Shown piece by piece: positions 54,008 through 63,599 of a stretch of 64,000 nucleotides of DNA. The stretch comes from Quadrisphaera granulorum (GTDB taxonomy: Bacteria; Actinomycetota; Actinomycetes; Actinomycetales; Quadrisphaeraceae). Each line of letters starts with the position of its first letter. Positions within the stretch are counted from its first letter, which is position 1. The stretch spans positions 114,111 to 178,110 of the forward strand of contig NZ_QGDQ01000005.1 in NCBI RefSeq assembly GCF_003149145.1. The letters are read 5' to 3'. A model generated the notes under the pieces. The model saw nothing but the letters and a program-made list of their open reading frames with translations, was not told the DNA's origin and did no database searches. The translations under genes and the position numbers were made by a program.

Positions 54008-54373
54008 ATGAGCAAGTACGTGATCCTCATTCACGAGCGCGAGGCCGACTACGCCACGATGACGCCCGAGGGCTGGCAGTCGGTCGTTGATGCGCACGGC
54101 GCGTTCACCAAGGCCGTTGGCGAGCTTGGCGGCACGCTGGTCGGCGGTGAGGCGCTGCAGCAGACCACCACCGCCGCGTCGATCAGGTCGGGTGAGGTCA
54201 CCGAGGGGCCGCTCGTCGAATCCACCGAGGCGCTCCTGGGGTACTACGTCATCGAGGCTCGCGACTTCGACCACGCCGTCGAGATCGCCAAGGTCACGCC
54301 CGCACCGTTCGGCGCGGTCGAGGTTCGACCGGTCCTGGATCCTTCGGCCGCCAGCGCTCCGCTGACCGTCTGA
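54008..54373 (+). CDS. YCII/DGPF-family protein, copy 1
   Basis: 121 residues of the YCII-related fold: 'SKYVILIHEREADYATMTPE', 'GGTLVGGEALQQTTTAASIR', 'VTEGPLVESTEALLGYYVIE'. The DGPF signature has become EGPL. Such proteins are the usual companions and targets of ECF42 sigma factors; their biochemical role is unknown. ATG 54008 with AGGAG upstream. Confidence 0.9.
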   Translation: MSKYVILIHEREADYATMTPEGWQSVVDAHGAFTKAVGELGGTLVGGEALQQTTTAASIRSGEVTEGPLVESTEALLGYYVIEARDFDHAVEIAKVTPAPFGAVEVRPVLDPSAASAPLTV

Positions 54374-54418
54374 CTCGGCAGCTCACCCGGCGATCTCTGA
54401 AGTTCTCTCGTTCCCCGG

Positions 54419-54445
54419 TGTCGATCCGGGGTCAGGCTGTGCAAC
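54419..54445 (+). promoter_or_regulatory. ECF42-type promoter of second DGPF gene
   Basis: TGTCGA (54419-54424), 17-bp spacer, then CAAC (54442-54445). The whole leader of about 70 bp resembles that of the first DGPF gene, so the promoter was duplicated with the gene. Confidence 0.78.
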
Positions 54446-54498
54446 GGAGGAGTGCGGGGCCGGAGAGACCGGCCCGCACCAGGCGACAGGAGACCGGC

Positions 54499-54851
54499 AT
54501 GACGCAGTACATGATCTCCCTCTACGAGCGCGAGGCCGAGTACGCCACCATGACGCCGGAAGCATGGGGCGCGGTCCTCGAGGCGCACGGCGCGTTCGCC
54601 CAGGCCGTCGCCGACCTGGGCGGCACGATCACCGGCGGCGGCGTCCTGCAGCCCACCACCACGGCTACCTCGATCCGCGGCGGTGAGATCACCGACGGCC
54701 CCTTCGTGGAGTCCAAGGAGGCCTTCGGTGGCTTTTACCTCATCGAAGCCCGTGACCTCGACCACGCGCTGCAGATCGCCAAGCTCACGCCCACCCCGTT
54801 CGGCGGCGTCGAGGTCCGCCCGCTGATGGACGTGAACGCCGGCCCAGCCCA

Positions 54852-54855
<4 letters not shown>
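54499..54855 (+). CDS. YCII/DGPF-family protein, copy 2
   Basis: 118 residues, clearly a tandem duplicate of the previous gene. It has 'YEREAEYATMTPEAWGAVLE', 'GGTITGGGVLQPTTTATSIR' and an intact 'TDGPFVESKE'. ATG 54499. Its stop overlaps the ECF42 gene start (GTGA). Confidence 0.92.
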
Positions 54856-56180
<1,325 letters not shown>

Positions 56181-56315
56181 CCGGCCCGCGCGGGGCGGGT
56201 CACGTGCACGGCGATGGCTCTTGAGGCCGGTGCGGCCGCCGATCGCCGAGCTCGCTCCAGACGGGATTGCCGTGCGGGAGCGGGCCGCCGCGGGGAGTGG
56301 GCCGCTGCCGATCGG

Positions 56316-56696
56316 CTACCGGAGCAGCTGCACGTCGATGGGCAGGTCGAGATCCGCCCAGGCCCTGTCAGCCGTCAGGACCGCCGGCGGATCGCTGCGC
56401 ACCGTCAGCGCGAGACAGCAGCGATCTCCCAGGGAGAGCTGCCGGCCGCCAGGCAGCCCGCGAAGAGCACCGGCCAGTTCAGCATCTGCCTCGGTCACCG
56501 GTTCGATGCGCACTCCTGCAGCGGCCAGCAGCTGGCGTAGGCGGGAAGGGTCGACGTCCTCGTCGGTCAGCTTGCCGATGACCTCGGCGAGGTTGGCGGC
56601 CCCCAGGACGGATCCGGGCAGGGTCTCCACGACAACGTCTGCACCAGGCTCGTCGTGCACGAGGGCGAGGACCGCGGAAGCATCCAGGACGGTCAT
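56316..56696 (-). CDS. vapC: VapC-type PIN-domain toxin
   Basis: 126 residues. 'TVLDASAVLALVHDEPG' has the first catalytic Asp, 'ANLAEVIGKLTD' the Glu, 'QLSLGDRCCLALTVR' the second Asp and 'VLTADRAWADLD' the last. All PIN ribonuclease acids are present. VapC toxins cleave tRNA or rRNA. It overlaps the upstream antitoxin by four bases. The broken PIN at 15159-15564 is a related gene. Confidence 0.9.
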   Translation of the reverse strand: MTVLDASAVLALVHDEPGADVVVETLPGSVLGAANLAEVIGKLTDEDVDPSRLRQLLAAAGVRIEPVTEADAELAGALRGLPGGRQLSLGDRCCLALTVRSDPPAVLTADRAWADLDLPIDVQLLR

Positions 56697-56935
56697 TCGT
56701 CGGCTGCGGCCTGACGGCGCTCGGCGAGAAGCTCGTCGACCAGCGAGCGCGAGGCGGGCACGGAGGCGGCGAGACCGCGAAGCTCTGCCGCAGCGTCCGC
56801 GGAGCTCTCCAGGACGAGGCGACGACCTGCTACGTGCAGGTGCAGTCGGTCACCCGGAGACAGGCCAAGGGCGGAGCGGATGTCGGCGGGAATGACGAGC
56901 CGCCCTTGCTGCCCCAGCACCAGCGTGGCATCCAT
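56693..56935 (-). CDS. vapB: AbrB/VapB-type antitoxin
   Basis: 80 residues: 'TLVLGQQGRLVIPADIRSAL' with 'LSPGDRLHLHVAGRRLVLES' is the AbrB swapped hairpin. The C-terminal helix 'SRSLVDELLAERRQAA' would bind VapC. ATG 56935 gives the family start; a longer frame upstream encodes a non-conserved Cys-rich stretch. Confidence 0.88.
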   Translation of the reverse strand: MDATLVLGQQGRLVIPADIRSALGLSPGDRLHLHVAGRRLVLESSADAAAELRGLAASVPASRSLVDELLAERRQAAADE

Positions 56936-57148
56936 GTGTAGATCGTGACACACGCATCCCTGGCATGCCACGCATCGATGGAGGGCGACAAGAACCGCTC
57001 GGCGCTTCGACTGCCATCGCCTGTCGCTCACGATTCCGATCAGGACGCCCGCTCGCTCCGACCGGATGTCTGGTCAGCCGTGGTGCCGGCTCCGCGCCAC
57101 TGGAGGGGATGTGGCCCGACGTAGGCGGCGCCGAGCGGGGCAGGCTGG

Positions 57149-57472
57149 TCACGAGGGTCCGTGGCACGTTCCCAGGTCAGCCAGCGACGTCGCCTCGGGG
57201 CAGGACTGACGCTCCCACGTGCCGCTCCCGAACTTGTCGTCGGTGGAGTCGACCAGCACCTCCAGGCCCGGCTGGCCCGGGAGACGGCGATAGTGCGTCC
57301 GGATGGGGTCGCCCTCGGTGGTGGGTTGGGTGACGACCAGCTCGGCGCCGTCCTCCTCAGCGGCGTCGCTGAACAGACATGACGACGATGTCGGCGCGAG
57401 CTCTCCCTGACCGACGGTGATGGCTGGGGACTGCTGGAGGTCCGCTGCCTGCGCCGCTTCACGGGACGCCAC
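57149..57472 (-). CDS. Possible truncated secreted-protein remnant
   Basis: 107 residues. 'SSSCLFSDAAEEDGAELVVT', 'YRRLPGQPGLEVLVDSTDDK' and 'ERQSCPEATSLADLGTC' have balanced composition and three cysteines, unlike noise, so it may be a real or partial gene. It has no signal peptide. It starts four bases from the divergent SRPBCC-like gene, leaving no room for a promoter, which suggests truncation. Confidence 0.35.
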   Translation of the reverse strand: MASREAAQAADLQQSPAITVGQGELAPTSSSCLFSDAAEEDGAELVVTQPTTEGDPIRTHYRRLPGQPGLEVLVDSTDDKFGSGTWERQSCPEATSLADLGTCHGPS

Positions 57473-57475
57473 TCG

Positions 57476-57856
57476 GTGTGCCTGGATGGGCCAGTGATCG
57501 AGGTCGGGAGCCGCACCAAGAACCAGCCGGCGCCGCCGTGGGCGGTGTTCGAGGCGCTCGTCGACCCCCACCGCGACCCGTCGCGCCCGTGGCTGACGCT
57601 CCTCGACGACGAGATCGCGCCCGTCGTCGTCGAGGAGGAGCACCCGCGCCTGGTGGTCTGGACGTCGCTGTGGCAGCGACGGCCTGACGCACGCGTGCGC
57701 TTCGACGTCCTGCCCGCTGGACCCAAGGGCGGCACCGATCTGCGGTGGACGCTGCTCGTCGAGGAGCCCGCGCCCGACGCGGCGCTGGTGGGGCACCTGC
57801 GTAAGCGCCTCAACCAGCTCATCAACGCCGAGCTGCGGTACTCCTTCGGCCAGTGA
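57476..57856 (+). CDS. SRPBCC/START-like protein, unknown
   Basis: 126 residues. 'NQPAPPWAVFEALVDPHRDP' and 'PRLVVWTSLWQRRPDARVRF' with 'GTDLRWTLLVEEPAPDAALV' and a C-terminal helix 'HLRKRLNQLINAELRY' fit the helix-grip fold. Members bind hydrophobic ligands. GTG 57476; a GTG at 57494 is a possible later start. Confidence 0.7.
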   Translation: MCLDGPVIEVGSRTKNQPAPPWAVFEALVDPHRDPSRPWLTLLDDEIAPVVVEEEHPRLVVWTSLWQRRPDARVRFDVLPAGPKGGTDLRWTLLVEEPAPDAALVGHLRKRLNQLINAELRYSFGQ

Positions 57857-57869
57857 CCCCGTCCCGCCC

Positions 57870-57940
57870 GAACCGCAACCAGGCGCTCGGTTGCGGTTCC
57901 AAGGGCCTCGGTAACCGCAACCAGGCGCTCGGCTGCGGGA
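57870..57940. repeat. Two direct copies of a hairpin with loop AGGCGCTC
   Basis: GAACCGCAACC (57870-57880), loop AGGCGCTC, GGTTGCGGTTC (57889-57899); then again AACCGCAACC (57913-57922), the same loop, and an imperfect right arm to about 57940. It lies between convergent genes ending at 57856 (+) and 57957 (-). A terminator role is likely, though no T-tract follows. Confidence 0.9.
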
Positions 57941-57956
57941 AGGAAGGGGGCGGGGG

Positions 57957-60644
57957 TTACAGGCGGGGGTCCACGGGCTCCGACTCCAGCGCGAGGACGG
58001 CGAACACCGCCTCGTGCACGCGCCACAGCGGCTCACCCTCGGCCAGACGCGCCAGTGACTCCATGCCCAGTGCGTGCTCACGCAGCGCCAGGCTCCGCTT
58101 CCGGCCGAGCTGACGCTGCTTCAGCCGCTCCAGGTCACGCACGTAGCCCGGCCCGTAGATGAGCCGCAGGTACTCCGCACCGCGCACCTTCATGCCCGGC
58201 TGCACGAGCCCCTTCTGCCCGCGCAGCGCAGCCCCCGCGAACGGCTTCACCACCATCCCCTCACCGCCCGCGCCGGTCAGCTCGGTCCACCAGGCGGTGC
58301 CGGCCTCGCACGAGGCGGCGTCCGCGGCGTCCACGCGGAAGCGCCGTGTGGTGCGGAACAGCGACCCACCGAGCTCGGCGTCGGCCTCGACCAGCCGGTC
58401 TGCCACCGACAGGTGCCAGCTGTGGTCGCGGTCGCCGAAGGTCTGTGCACCCGAGGTGGCCGACTTGGGGGCACCTCCCGCTTGCGGGGGACCATGATCA
58501 CCGGGGAGAGGGGAGGCGGCGAGAAGCTGGAACGGCGCCAGCTGCACCCCGTCGAGCCGCCCCTCACCGACGCCCGTCGGCCACACGTACCGGCGGTACG
58601 CCTCCGTGAACGCCGCCGCGTCGGTCTCGCGCTCGCGGGTCCGCTCCAGCAGCGCTCCCACGTCGAGTCCCCGGGCTGCTGACTGCTCCAGGACGACGAC
58701 GGCGGCCGGCAGCGCCGCCCTCGCTGCCGCGCCGACCGCGGCGTACTGCGTGCGGAGCAGCTCCTCGGCCTTCGCCGACCAGGGGAGCAGCTCGGCGTCG
58801 AGCAGCAGCCACTGCTCACCAGCCCCGCCACCCGCGCCGTCCCCAACGGCGGGACCGCACAGCTCGTCCCACAGGCCGGCGCCTTCCGCTGCCGCGCGCA
58901 CCCGGTCGAGGAACGCGACCGTCAGCTCCTCCGAGAAGAAGGACCGGCCCGTGCGCGTGTGTACCACCCCGCCCGTCGACGACCACGGTGCCAGCCCGTT
59001 GCGCGAGCGCGCCACGAGCACCACCGCCCGCGAGCCCATGTGCTTCTCTTCGCACAGCAGGTCCGTGACGCCCACCTTCCGGTACGCCTCGAACGCCGCC
59101 TGCGGGTGCTCCAGCAGCTCGGGCGCCTCCGCCCAGCCGCCCGCCGGTGCCATCGTCGGCGGGAGGTACCAGAGCAGGTGCGGGTCCACCGCGAACCGGC
59201 TCATCACCTCCAGCGCGCCCGCTGCCTGCTCCGCAGCGACCGCCACCCGCCCCGCCAGGCGCGTCTCCACGCCGCGGCCTGCACCGTCGGTCGAGACGAC
59301 GTCGGTGAGCGCGAGGTCGTCGTCGTCCCGAACCGGTGTCTCAGCGACCAGCGGCTTCACCGGCTCGTAGTGCACGGCCTCCGCGGGCACCTGCACCGGC
59401 TCGCGCTCCGGCCACCGCAGCGCCGACAGCGCACCCCCGAACACCACGCCCGTGTCCAGGCACAGCGTGTTGTTGACCCACTCCAGCTCGGGCGTGGGCA
59501 CGTGCCCGTAGAGCACGGTCGCCCGGCCGCGGTAGTCGCGCGCCCAGTCGAGCCGCACCGGCAGCCCGAACTCGTCGGACTCGCCGGTGGTGTCGCCGTA
59601 CAGCGCGAAGCTGCGCACCCGCCCCGACGCCCGGTTGTGGTACGCCTCTTTGAGCCCCGCGTGCGCCACGACGAGCTTCCCGTCGTCGAGCACCAGGTGG
59701 CTCACCAGCCCATCGGCGAAGCTGCGGACACGCTCGCGGAACGCACGCCGCTCGTCGTCGTCCTCGATCGCCTCGATCTGCGCGAGCGTGGTCTCCAGGC
59801 CGTGCGTCACCGAGACGTCGCGCCCGTCGAGGGCGCGGACGAGCTTGGCCTCGTGGTTGCCGGGGACGGCGAGCGCGTGCCCCGCCTCGACCATCCCCAT
59901 CACGAGGCGCAGGACGCCGGGGGTGTCCGGGCCGCGGTCGACGAGGTCTCCGAGGAACACCGCGCGGCGCCCCTCGGGGTGCACGGCGTCGACGGGGCGG
60001 CCGTGCTCGTCGAGCGTGATGGCGTAGCCGAGGGTCTCGAGCAGCGTCTCCAGCTCGGAGCGGCAGCCGTGGATGTCACCGATGACGTCGAACGGGCCGT
60101 GGTCGTCGCGCTTGTCGGAGCGCAGCGGGGCGCGCACGATGCGCGCGGCCTCGACGTCCTCCACCGAGCTCAGCACGTGCACCGTGCGGAAGCCCTCACG
60201 CCGCAGCGACTTCAGCGACCGGCGCAGCGCGTCGCGGTGACGCTTGACCACGTGCGCGCCGAAGTCGCGGTCGGGCCGGGCGGCGTTGCGCTCCAGGCAG
60301 ACGCGCTCGGGCAGGTCGAGCACGATCGCCACCGGCAGCACGTCGTGCTCGCGGGCCAGTGCCACGAGCTGGCGGCGCGGCTCGGACTGGACGTTCGTCG
60401 CGTCGACGACCGTGAGGTTGCCGCGGCGCAGCCGGACCCCGGCGATGTGGTGGAGGACGTCGAAGGCGTCCGCGGTGGCGGCCTGGTCGTTGACGTCGTC
60501 GGCGACGAGCCCGCGGCAGTGGTCGGAGGAGACCACCTCGAACGGACCGAAGTGCCGCGCGGCGAACGTCGACTTGCCCGACCCGCTGGCCCCCACGAGT
60601 ACCACGAGGCTGAGGTCGGGGACCTCGAGGACCTTCTCGCTCAT
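57957..60644 (-). CDS. pnkp: Pnkp: RNA kinase-phosphatase-ligase
   Basis: 895 residues, close to known bacterial Pnkp. Kinase domain P-loop 'GASGSGKST' at 18-26. Phosphatase domain 'GDIHGC' at 189-194, 'GDLVDRG' at 232-238 and 'GNHE' at 262-265. Adenylyltransferase (ligase) domain 'CEEKHMGSRA' with Lys534, and 'GGEGMVVKPF' further on. All three active sites look intact. Pnkp phosphorylates 5'-OH ends, removes 3' or 2',3'-cyclic phosphates and, with Hen1, seals RNA. ATG 60644 overlaps the hen1 stop, so the two are coupled. Upstream in-frame codons belong to hen1 in another frame. Confidence 0.95.
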   Translation of the reverse strand: MSEKVLEVPDLSLVVLVGASGSGKSTFAARHFGPFEVVSSDHCRGLVADDVNDQAATADAFDVLHHIAGVRLRRGNLTVVDATNVQSEPRRQLVALAREHDVLPVAIVLDLPERVCLERNAARPDRDFGAHVVKRHRDALRRSLKSLRREGFRTVHVLSSVEDVEAARIVRAPLRSDKRDDHGPFDVIGDIHGCRSELETLLETLGYAITLDEHGRPVDAVHPEGRRAVFLGDLVDRGPDTPGVLRLVMGMVEAGHALAVPGNHEAKLVRALDGRDVSVTHGLETTLAQIEAIEDDDERRAFRERVRSFADGLVSHLVLDDGKLVVAHAGLKEAYHNRASGRVRSFALYGDTTGESDEFGLPVRLDWARDYRGRATVLYGHVPTPELEWVNNTLCLDTGVVFGGALSALRWPEREPVQVPAEAVHYEPVKPLVAETPVRDDDDLALTDVVSTDGAGRGVETRLAGRVAVAAEQAAGALEVMSRFAVDPHLLWYLPPTMAPAGGWAEAPELLEHPQAAFEAYRKVGVTDLLCEEKHMGSRAVVLVARSRNGLAPWSSTGGVVHTRTGRSFFSEELTVAFLDRVRAAAEGAGLWDELCGPAVGDGAGGGAGEQWLLLDAELLPWSAKAEELLRTQYAAVGAAARAALPAAVVVLEQSAARGLDVGALLERTRERETDAAAFTEAYRRYVWPTGVGEGRLDGVQLAPFQLLAASPLPGDHGPPQAGGAPKSATSGAQTFGDRDHSWHLSVADRLVEADAELGGSLFRTTRRFRVDAADAASCEAGTAWWTELTGAGGEGMVVKPFAGAALRGQKGLVQPGMKVRGAEYLRLIYGPGYVRDLERLKQRQLGRKRSLALREHALGMESLARLAEGEPLWRVHEAVFAVLALESEPVDPRL

Positions 60645-62149
60645 GCCGCTTCCTCCTTCGCGTCGCGCCGGGTGAACACGGCCATCTGCGTGGGTGGGCC
60701 CACCTCGTCGTCGTCCTGACCCACGGGTTTGATGACGACGACGTAGCCGCGGCGCTCGGCCACGTCGGAGGCCCAGGCGGCGAACTCGGCGCGCGTCCAC
60801 TCGAACCGGTGGTCCGGGTGCCGGAACGCGCCGGCGGCCAGGGCCGGGTAGCGCACGTTGTGCTCGGCGTTGGGGGTGGTGACGACGACGGTGCGCGGGC
60901 GTGCGTGCGCGAAGACGCTGCGCTCCAGCGCGGGCAGCCGCGGCGGGTCGAGGTGCTCGACCACCTCGACGAGGGTGACGGCGTCGACGCCGGCGAGGCG
61001 GTCGTCGCGGTAGGTCGCGGAGGTCTGCAGCAGCTCCAGCCGGGCGGCCACGGAGTCGGGCAGGTTCCCGGTGGTCGAGCCGGCGCCGATGCGGCGGGCC
61101 GCCTTCTCCAGCTCGCGGGCGGAGACGTCCGCGCCGACCACGCGCGTGAAGCGGGGGTCGCGGAGCAGCTCGCGCACGAGGGCTCCCTCGCCGCAGCCGA
61201 GGTCGACGACGCTCGTGGCGCCCGCCTCGCGGAGCACGGCGAGCACGGCCTCGCGGCGCAGCACCGCCAGCGGCGTCGCCTTCTCTTCGTTCGCCCCCAC
61301 CCCCTCCACCCCTCCCTCCACGATCAAGGAAGTTGTGCACGGGTCGGTGTGCAGAGCTTCCTTGATCGTCGAGGAGGGGTCGTCGAGGGGGAGGCCCTCG
61401 ACGTCGTCGAGGCGGGCGACGGCGTCGCGCACCAGCGACCGCTGGTGGCGCAGGTAGCGGGTCATGACCAGCTCGCGGTCGGGGTGGGCCGGCAGCCAGT
61501 CACCGCCGGCGCGGACGAGCTTGTCGACCTCGTCGGTGCTCACCCAGTAGTGCTTGGCGTCGTCGAGGACGGGCAGCAGCACGTACAGCTGGCTGAGTGC
61601 GTCGGCCAGGCGCAGGGTGCCGCGCAGGTGGACGTCGACGACGAGCGACTCGCCCCACTCCGGCACCTGCGGGTCGAGGGGCTGGGCTGCGGCGTCGACG
61701 TCCCACCCCAGGGGCTCGAACAGCTGCCGCACGAGTGCGGCCCCGCCGCGGCTCACGAGCGACGGGACGTGCACCTCCAGCGGCAGGGGCTGCGCCGGCA
61801 GCTCGGGACGGGCGTCGCAGCGACCGGCCAGCGCCGTCCTGAACACCTTGCCGAGCGCGACGGCGAGCAGCGAGCTCGCGGCGTACGGCCGGTCGTTGAC
61901 GTGGTCGGCGAGCGCGAACCCCTCCGGCGTCTCGCGACGGCCGCGGCTGCGCTGGAGGGCGGCGGTGTCGACGTCGAGGAGGAGCACCGCGGTGGCGCGC
62001 TCGTCGCCGGCCTCGGGCCAGAGCACGTGCGCGGTGCCGCCGAAGACCTCGCTGGACTGCGCCCGGTCGGGGTGCTTGTGCAGCAGGAAGCCGAGGTCGC
62101 GTGCCACCGGCATGGCCGGCGACGCGGTGGCGGTGATCGTCAGGAGCAC
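60641..62149 (-). CDS. hen1: Hen1: 3'-terminal RNA ribose 2'-O-methyltransferase
   Basis: About 502 residues, longer than typical bacterial Hen1 (about 460). The N-terminal domain begins 'LLTITATASPAMPVARDLGF' with 'LLHKHPDR', and activates Pnkp ligation. The C-terminal methyltransferase has 'SVVDLGCGEGALVREL' and metal ligands in 'TLVEVVEHLDPPRL' and 'TTPNAEHNVRY'. The linker (residues about 258-281) is encoded by the palindrome at 61320-61369 ('STIKEALHTD', 'TSLIVEGG'), which keeps the frame open. GTG 62149 matches the family start. Hen1 methylates the broken 3' end, making repaired RNA resistant to the same nuclease. Confidence 0.94.
   Translation of the reverse strand: MLLTITATASPAMPVARDLGFLLHKHPDRAQSSEVFGGTAHVLWPEAGDERATAVLLLDVDTAALQRSRGRRETPEGFALADHVNDRPYAASSLLAVALGKVFRTALAGRCDARPELPAQPLPLEVHVPSLVSRGGAALVRQLFEPLGWDVDAAAQPLDPQVPEWGESLVVDVHLRGTLRLADALSQLYVLLPVLDDAKHYWVSTDEVDKLVRAGGDWLPAHPDRELVMTRYLRHQRSLVRDAVARLDDVEGLPLDDPSSTIKEALHTDPCTTSLIVEGGVEGVGANEEKATPLAVLRREAVLAVLREAGATSVVDLGCGEGALVRELLRDPRFTRVVGADVSARELEKAARRIGAGSTTGNLPDSVAARLELLQTSATYRDDRLAGVDAVTLVEVVEHLDPPRLPALERSVFAHARPRTVVVTTPNAEHNVRYPALAAGAFRHPDHRFEWTRAEFAAWASDVAERRGYVVVIKPVGQDDDEVGPPTQMAVFTRRDAKEEAA
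61320..61369. repeat. Palindrome, GATCAAGGAAGTT family, inside hen1
   Basis: 21-bp arms (61320-61340 and 61349-61369) with two mismatches and loop GGGTCGGT; flanking CCTCC and GAGG extend the pairing. It is in frame within hen1 between its two domains. Its relative at 20392-20459 is intergenic. Confidence 0.93.
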
Positions 62150-62171
62150 GACCCCATCCTCTCCACCCGCG

Positions 62172-62222
62172 GTGATCATGGGCGTCCGCCACCTCGGCAG
62201 GGTGGCGGAAGTCCATGATCAC
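62172..62222. repeat. Palindrome, GATCATGG family, between rtcB and hen1
   Basis: 22-bp arms (62172-62193 and 62201-62222) with two mismatches and loop TCGGCAG. It occupies most of the 79-bp gap between the rtcB stop and hen1 start. It may lower transcription into hen1 or stabilise the rtcB message; no T-tract follows. Confidence 0.9.
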
Positions 62223-62228
62223 GCGGGG

Positions 62229-63404
62229 TTAGTCGCCCTTGACGTTGACGACCTGCCGCAGCTCGTGCCGAACTTCCACGAGGTCCGCCGCGTCGGCCAT
62301 GACGACGTCGATGGGCTTGTAGGCGCCCGGGTGCTCGTCGAGGAACGCCGGTGAGGAGGCGTCCCACTCGACACCGGCCATGCGCTCGACGAGGTCCTCC
62401 TGGGTGAAGGTTCGCCGCGCCTTCGCCCGTGAGAGCGCGCGCCCCGCGCCGTGCGGCGCGCTGTTCAGCGCCACCCGGTTCCCCAAGCCGGCGACGACGT
62501 ACGACGTGTCGCCCATCGATCCCGGGATGAGCCCCGGCTCGCCCTGCTTCGCGGAGATCGCACCCTTGCGGGAGAGCCAGACCTTGCGGCCGAAGTGGCG
62601 CTCCTGCTCGGTGTAGTTGTGGTGGCAGGAGACCTCCTCGAGGCGCTCGAGGTCACGCCCGACGAACTCCTCCACGCACGTCATGACCCGGTCGACCATC
62701 TCCGCGCGGTTGAGCCGGGCGAACTCCTGCGCCCAGCGCAGCTCGCGTACGTACGCCCAGAACGCGTCAGTGCCCTCCACGAGGTAGGCGAGGTCCGGGT
62801 GCGGCAGGTCGATCCACCAGCGCTTGCACAGCTCGGCCGCGACGGCGATGTGCCGCTGCGCGATCTTGTTGCCGACGCCGCGCGATCCCGAGTGCAGGAA
62901 CACCCACACCCGCTCGATCTCGTCGAGGGATACCTCGATGAAGTGGTTGCCGGATCCGAGCGAGCCGAGCTGCAGTCGCCAGTTGCCCGCCGTCGCGTCG
63001 GGCTCGAAGCGCGCCTGCTCGGCGAGTGCTTCCAGCGCGGTGATGCGCGCGGCCGCCGTCGTCGTCAGGTCCTCGTTGTACCGGCCCGCCGACAGTGGGA
63101 CGGCGCGCGCGATCGCCTCGCGCAGCGGGGCGAGCGAGCCGCGGGCGCGCAGGTCGTCAGCCGTCAGCGGCGTGAGTACCGCATCCATGCCGCACCCGAT
63201 GTCCACTCCCACCGCGGCGGGGATGAGTGAGCGCTCGGTCGGGATGACGGAGCCGACGGTCGCGCCCTTGCCGAGGTGCGCGTCGGGCATGAGGGCCACG
63301 TGAGGGAACACGAACGGCATCCGGGACGTCGCGAGGGCCTGCGCCCTGGTCTCCTCCTCGAGGATCGAGGCCCAGGACAGCAGCCTGTCGTTGATCTTCT
63401 CCAC
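62229..63404 (-). CDS. rtcB: RtcB RNA ligase
   Basis: 391 residues, the short RtcB type. Motifs are 'MPDAHLGKGATVG', 'GVDIGCGMDAV' (metal Cys), 'LGSLGSGNHFIEV', 'FLHSGSRGVGNKI', 'PGSMGDTSYVVAG' and 'APHGAGRALSR' with the His that becomes guanylylated. RtcB joins 2',3'-cyclic-phosphate or 3'-phosphate ends to 5'-OH ends with GTP and Mn2+. It usually works with archease, which is not seen here. It lies on the same strand just upstream of hen1 and pnkp. The hairpin at 62172-62222 separates it from hen1. Confidence 0.95.
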   Translation of the reverse strand: MEKINDRLLSWASILEEETRAQALATSRMPFVFPHVALMPDAHLGKGATVGSVIPTERSLIPAAVGVDIGCGMDAVLTPLTADDLRARGSLAPLREAIARAVPLSAGRYNEDLTTTAAARITALEALAEQARFEPDATAGNWRLQLGSLGSGNHFIEVSLDEIERVWVFLHSGSRGVGNKIAQRHIAVAAELCKRWWIDLPHPDLAYLVEGTDAFWAYVRELRWAQEFARLNRAEMVDRVMTCVEEFVGRDLERLEEVSCHHNYTEQERHFGRKVWLSRKGAISAKQGEPGLIPGSMGDTSYVVAGLGNRVALNSAPHGAGRALSRAKARRTFTQEDLVERMAGVEWDASSPAFLDEHPGAYKPIDVVMADAADLVEVRHELRQVVNVKGD

Positions 63405-63501
63405 CGTTCCATCGTGCAGGGCGGCGCAACGGATTTTGGATCACGCGGCGCCCGGAGGGTGGGTCAGGGCGTGCTCGCGTTCGTCGTCGTCGTCCTCCTC
63501 A

Positions 63502-63572
63502 TGCCGCACTTGCCGCGGAAAGTGCGACAAGGGGGGCCCGCTTCCCGCACTTGCCGCGGAAAGTGCGGGAAG
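63502..63572. repeat. Double palindrome, CGCACTT family (two direct copies)
   Basis: First unit at 63502-63529 and second at 63541-63572, each with the same loop GCCGCGGA. The second has perfect 12-bp arms (CTTCCCGCACTT). The family also occurs at 5740-5819. It lies between the 77-residue gene and rtcB, so it may terminate the former. Confidence 0.88.
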
Positions 63573-63599
63573 GGAGCGAGGAGGAGGGGGACGACGGCG

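Noticed and set aside
57870..57940. Two identical-looking units as a minimal CRISPR array
   Set aside because: The units are hairpins 43 bp apart without a proper spacer series and no cas genes lie nearby.
60645..61340. N-terminal extension of pnkp to 61340
   Set aside because: It lies over hen1 in another frame, begins inside the palindrome, and encodes Arg/Gly/Ala-rich noise. ATG 60644 with hen1 overlap is the family start.
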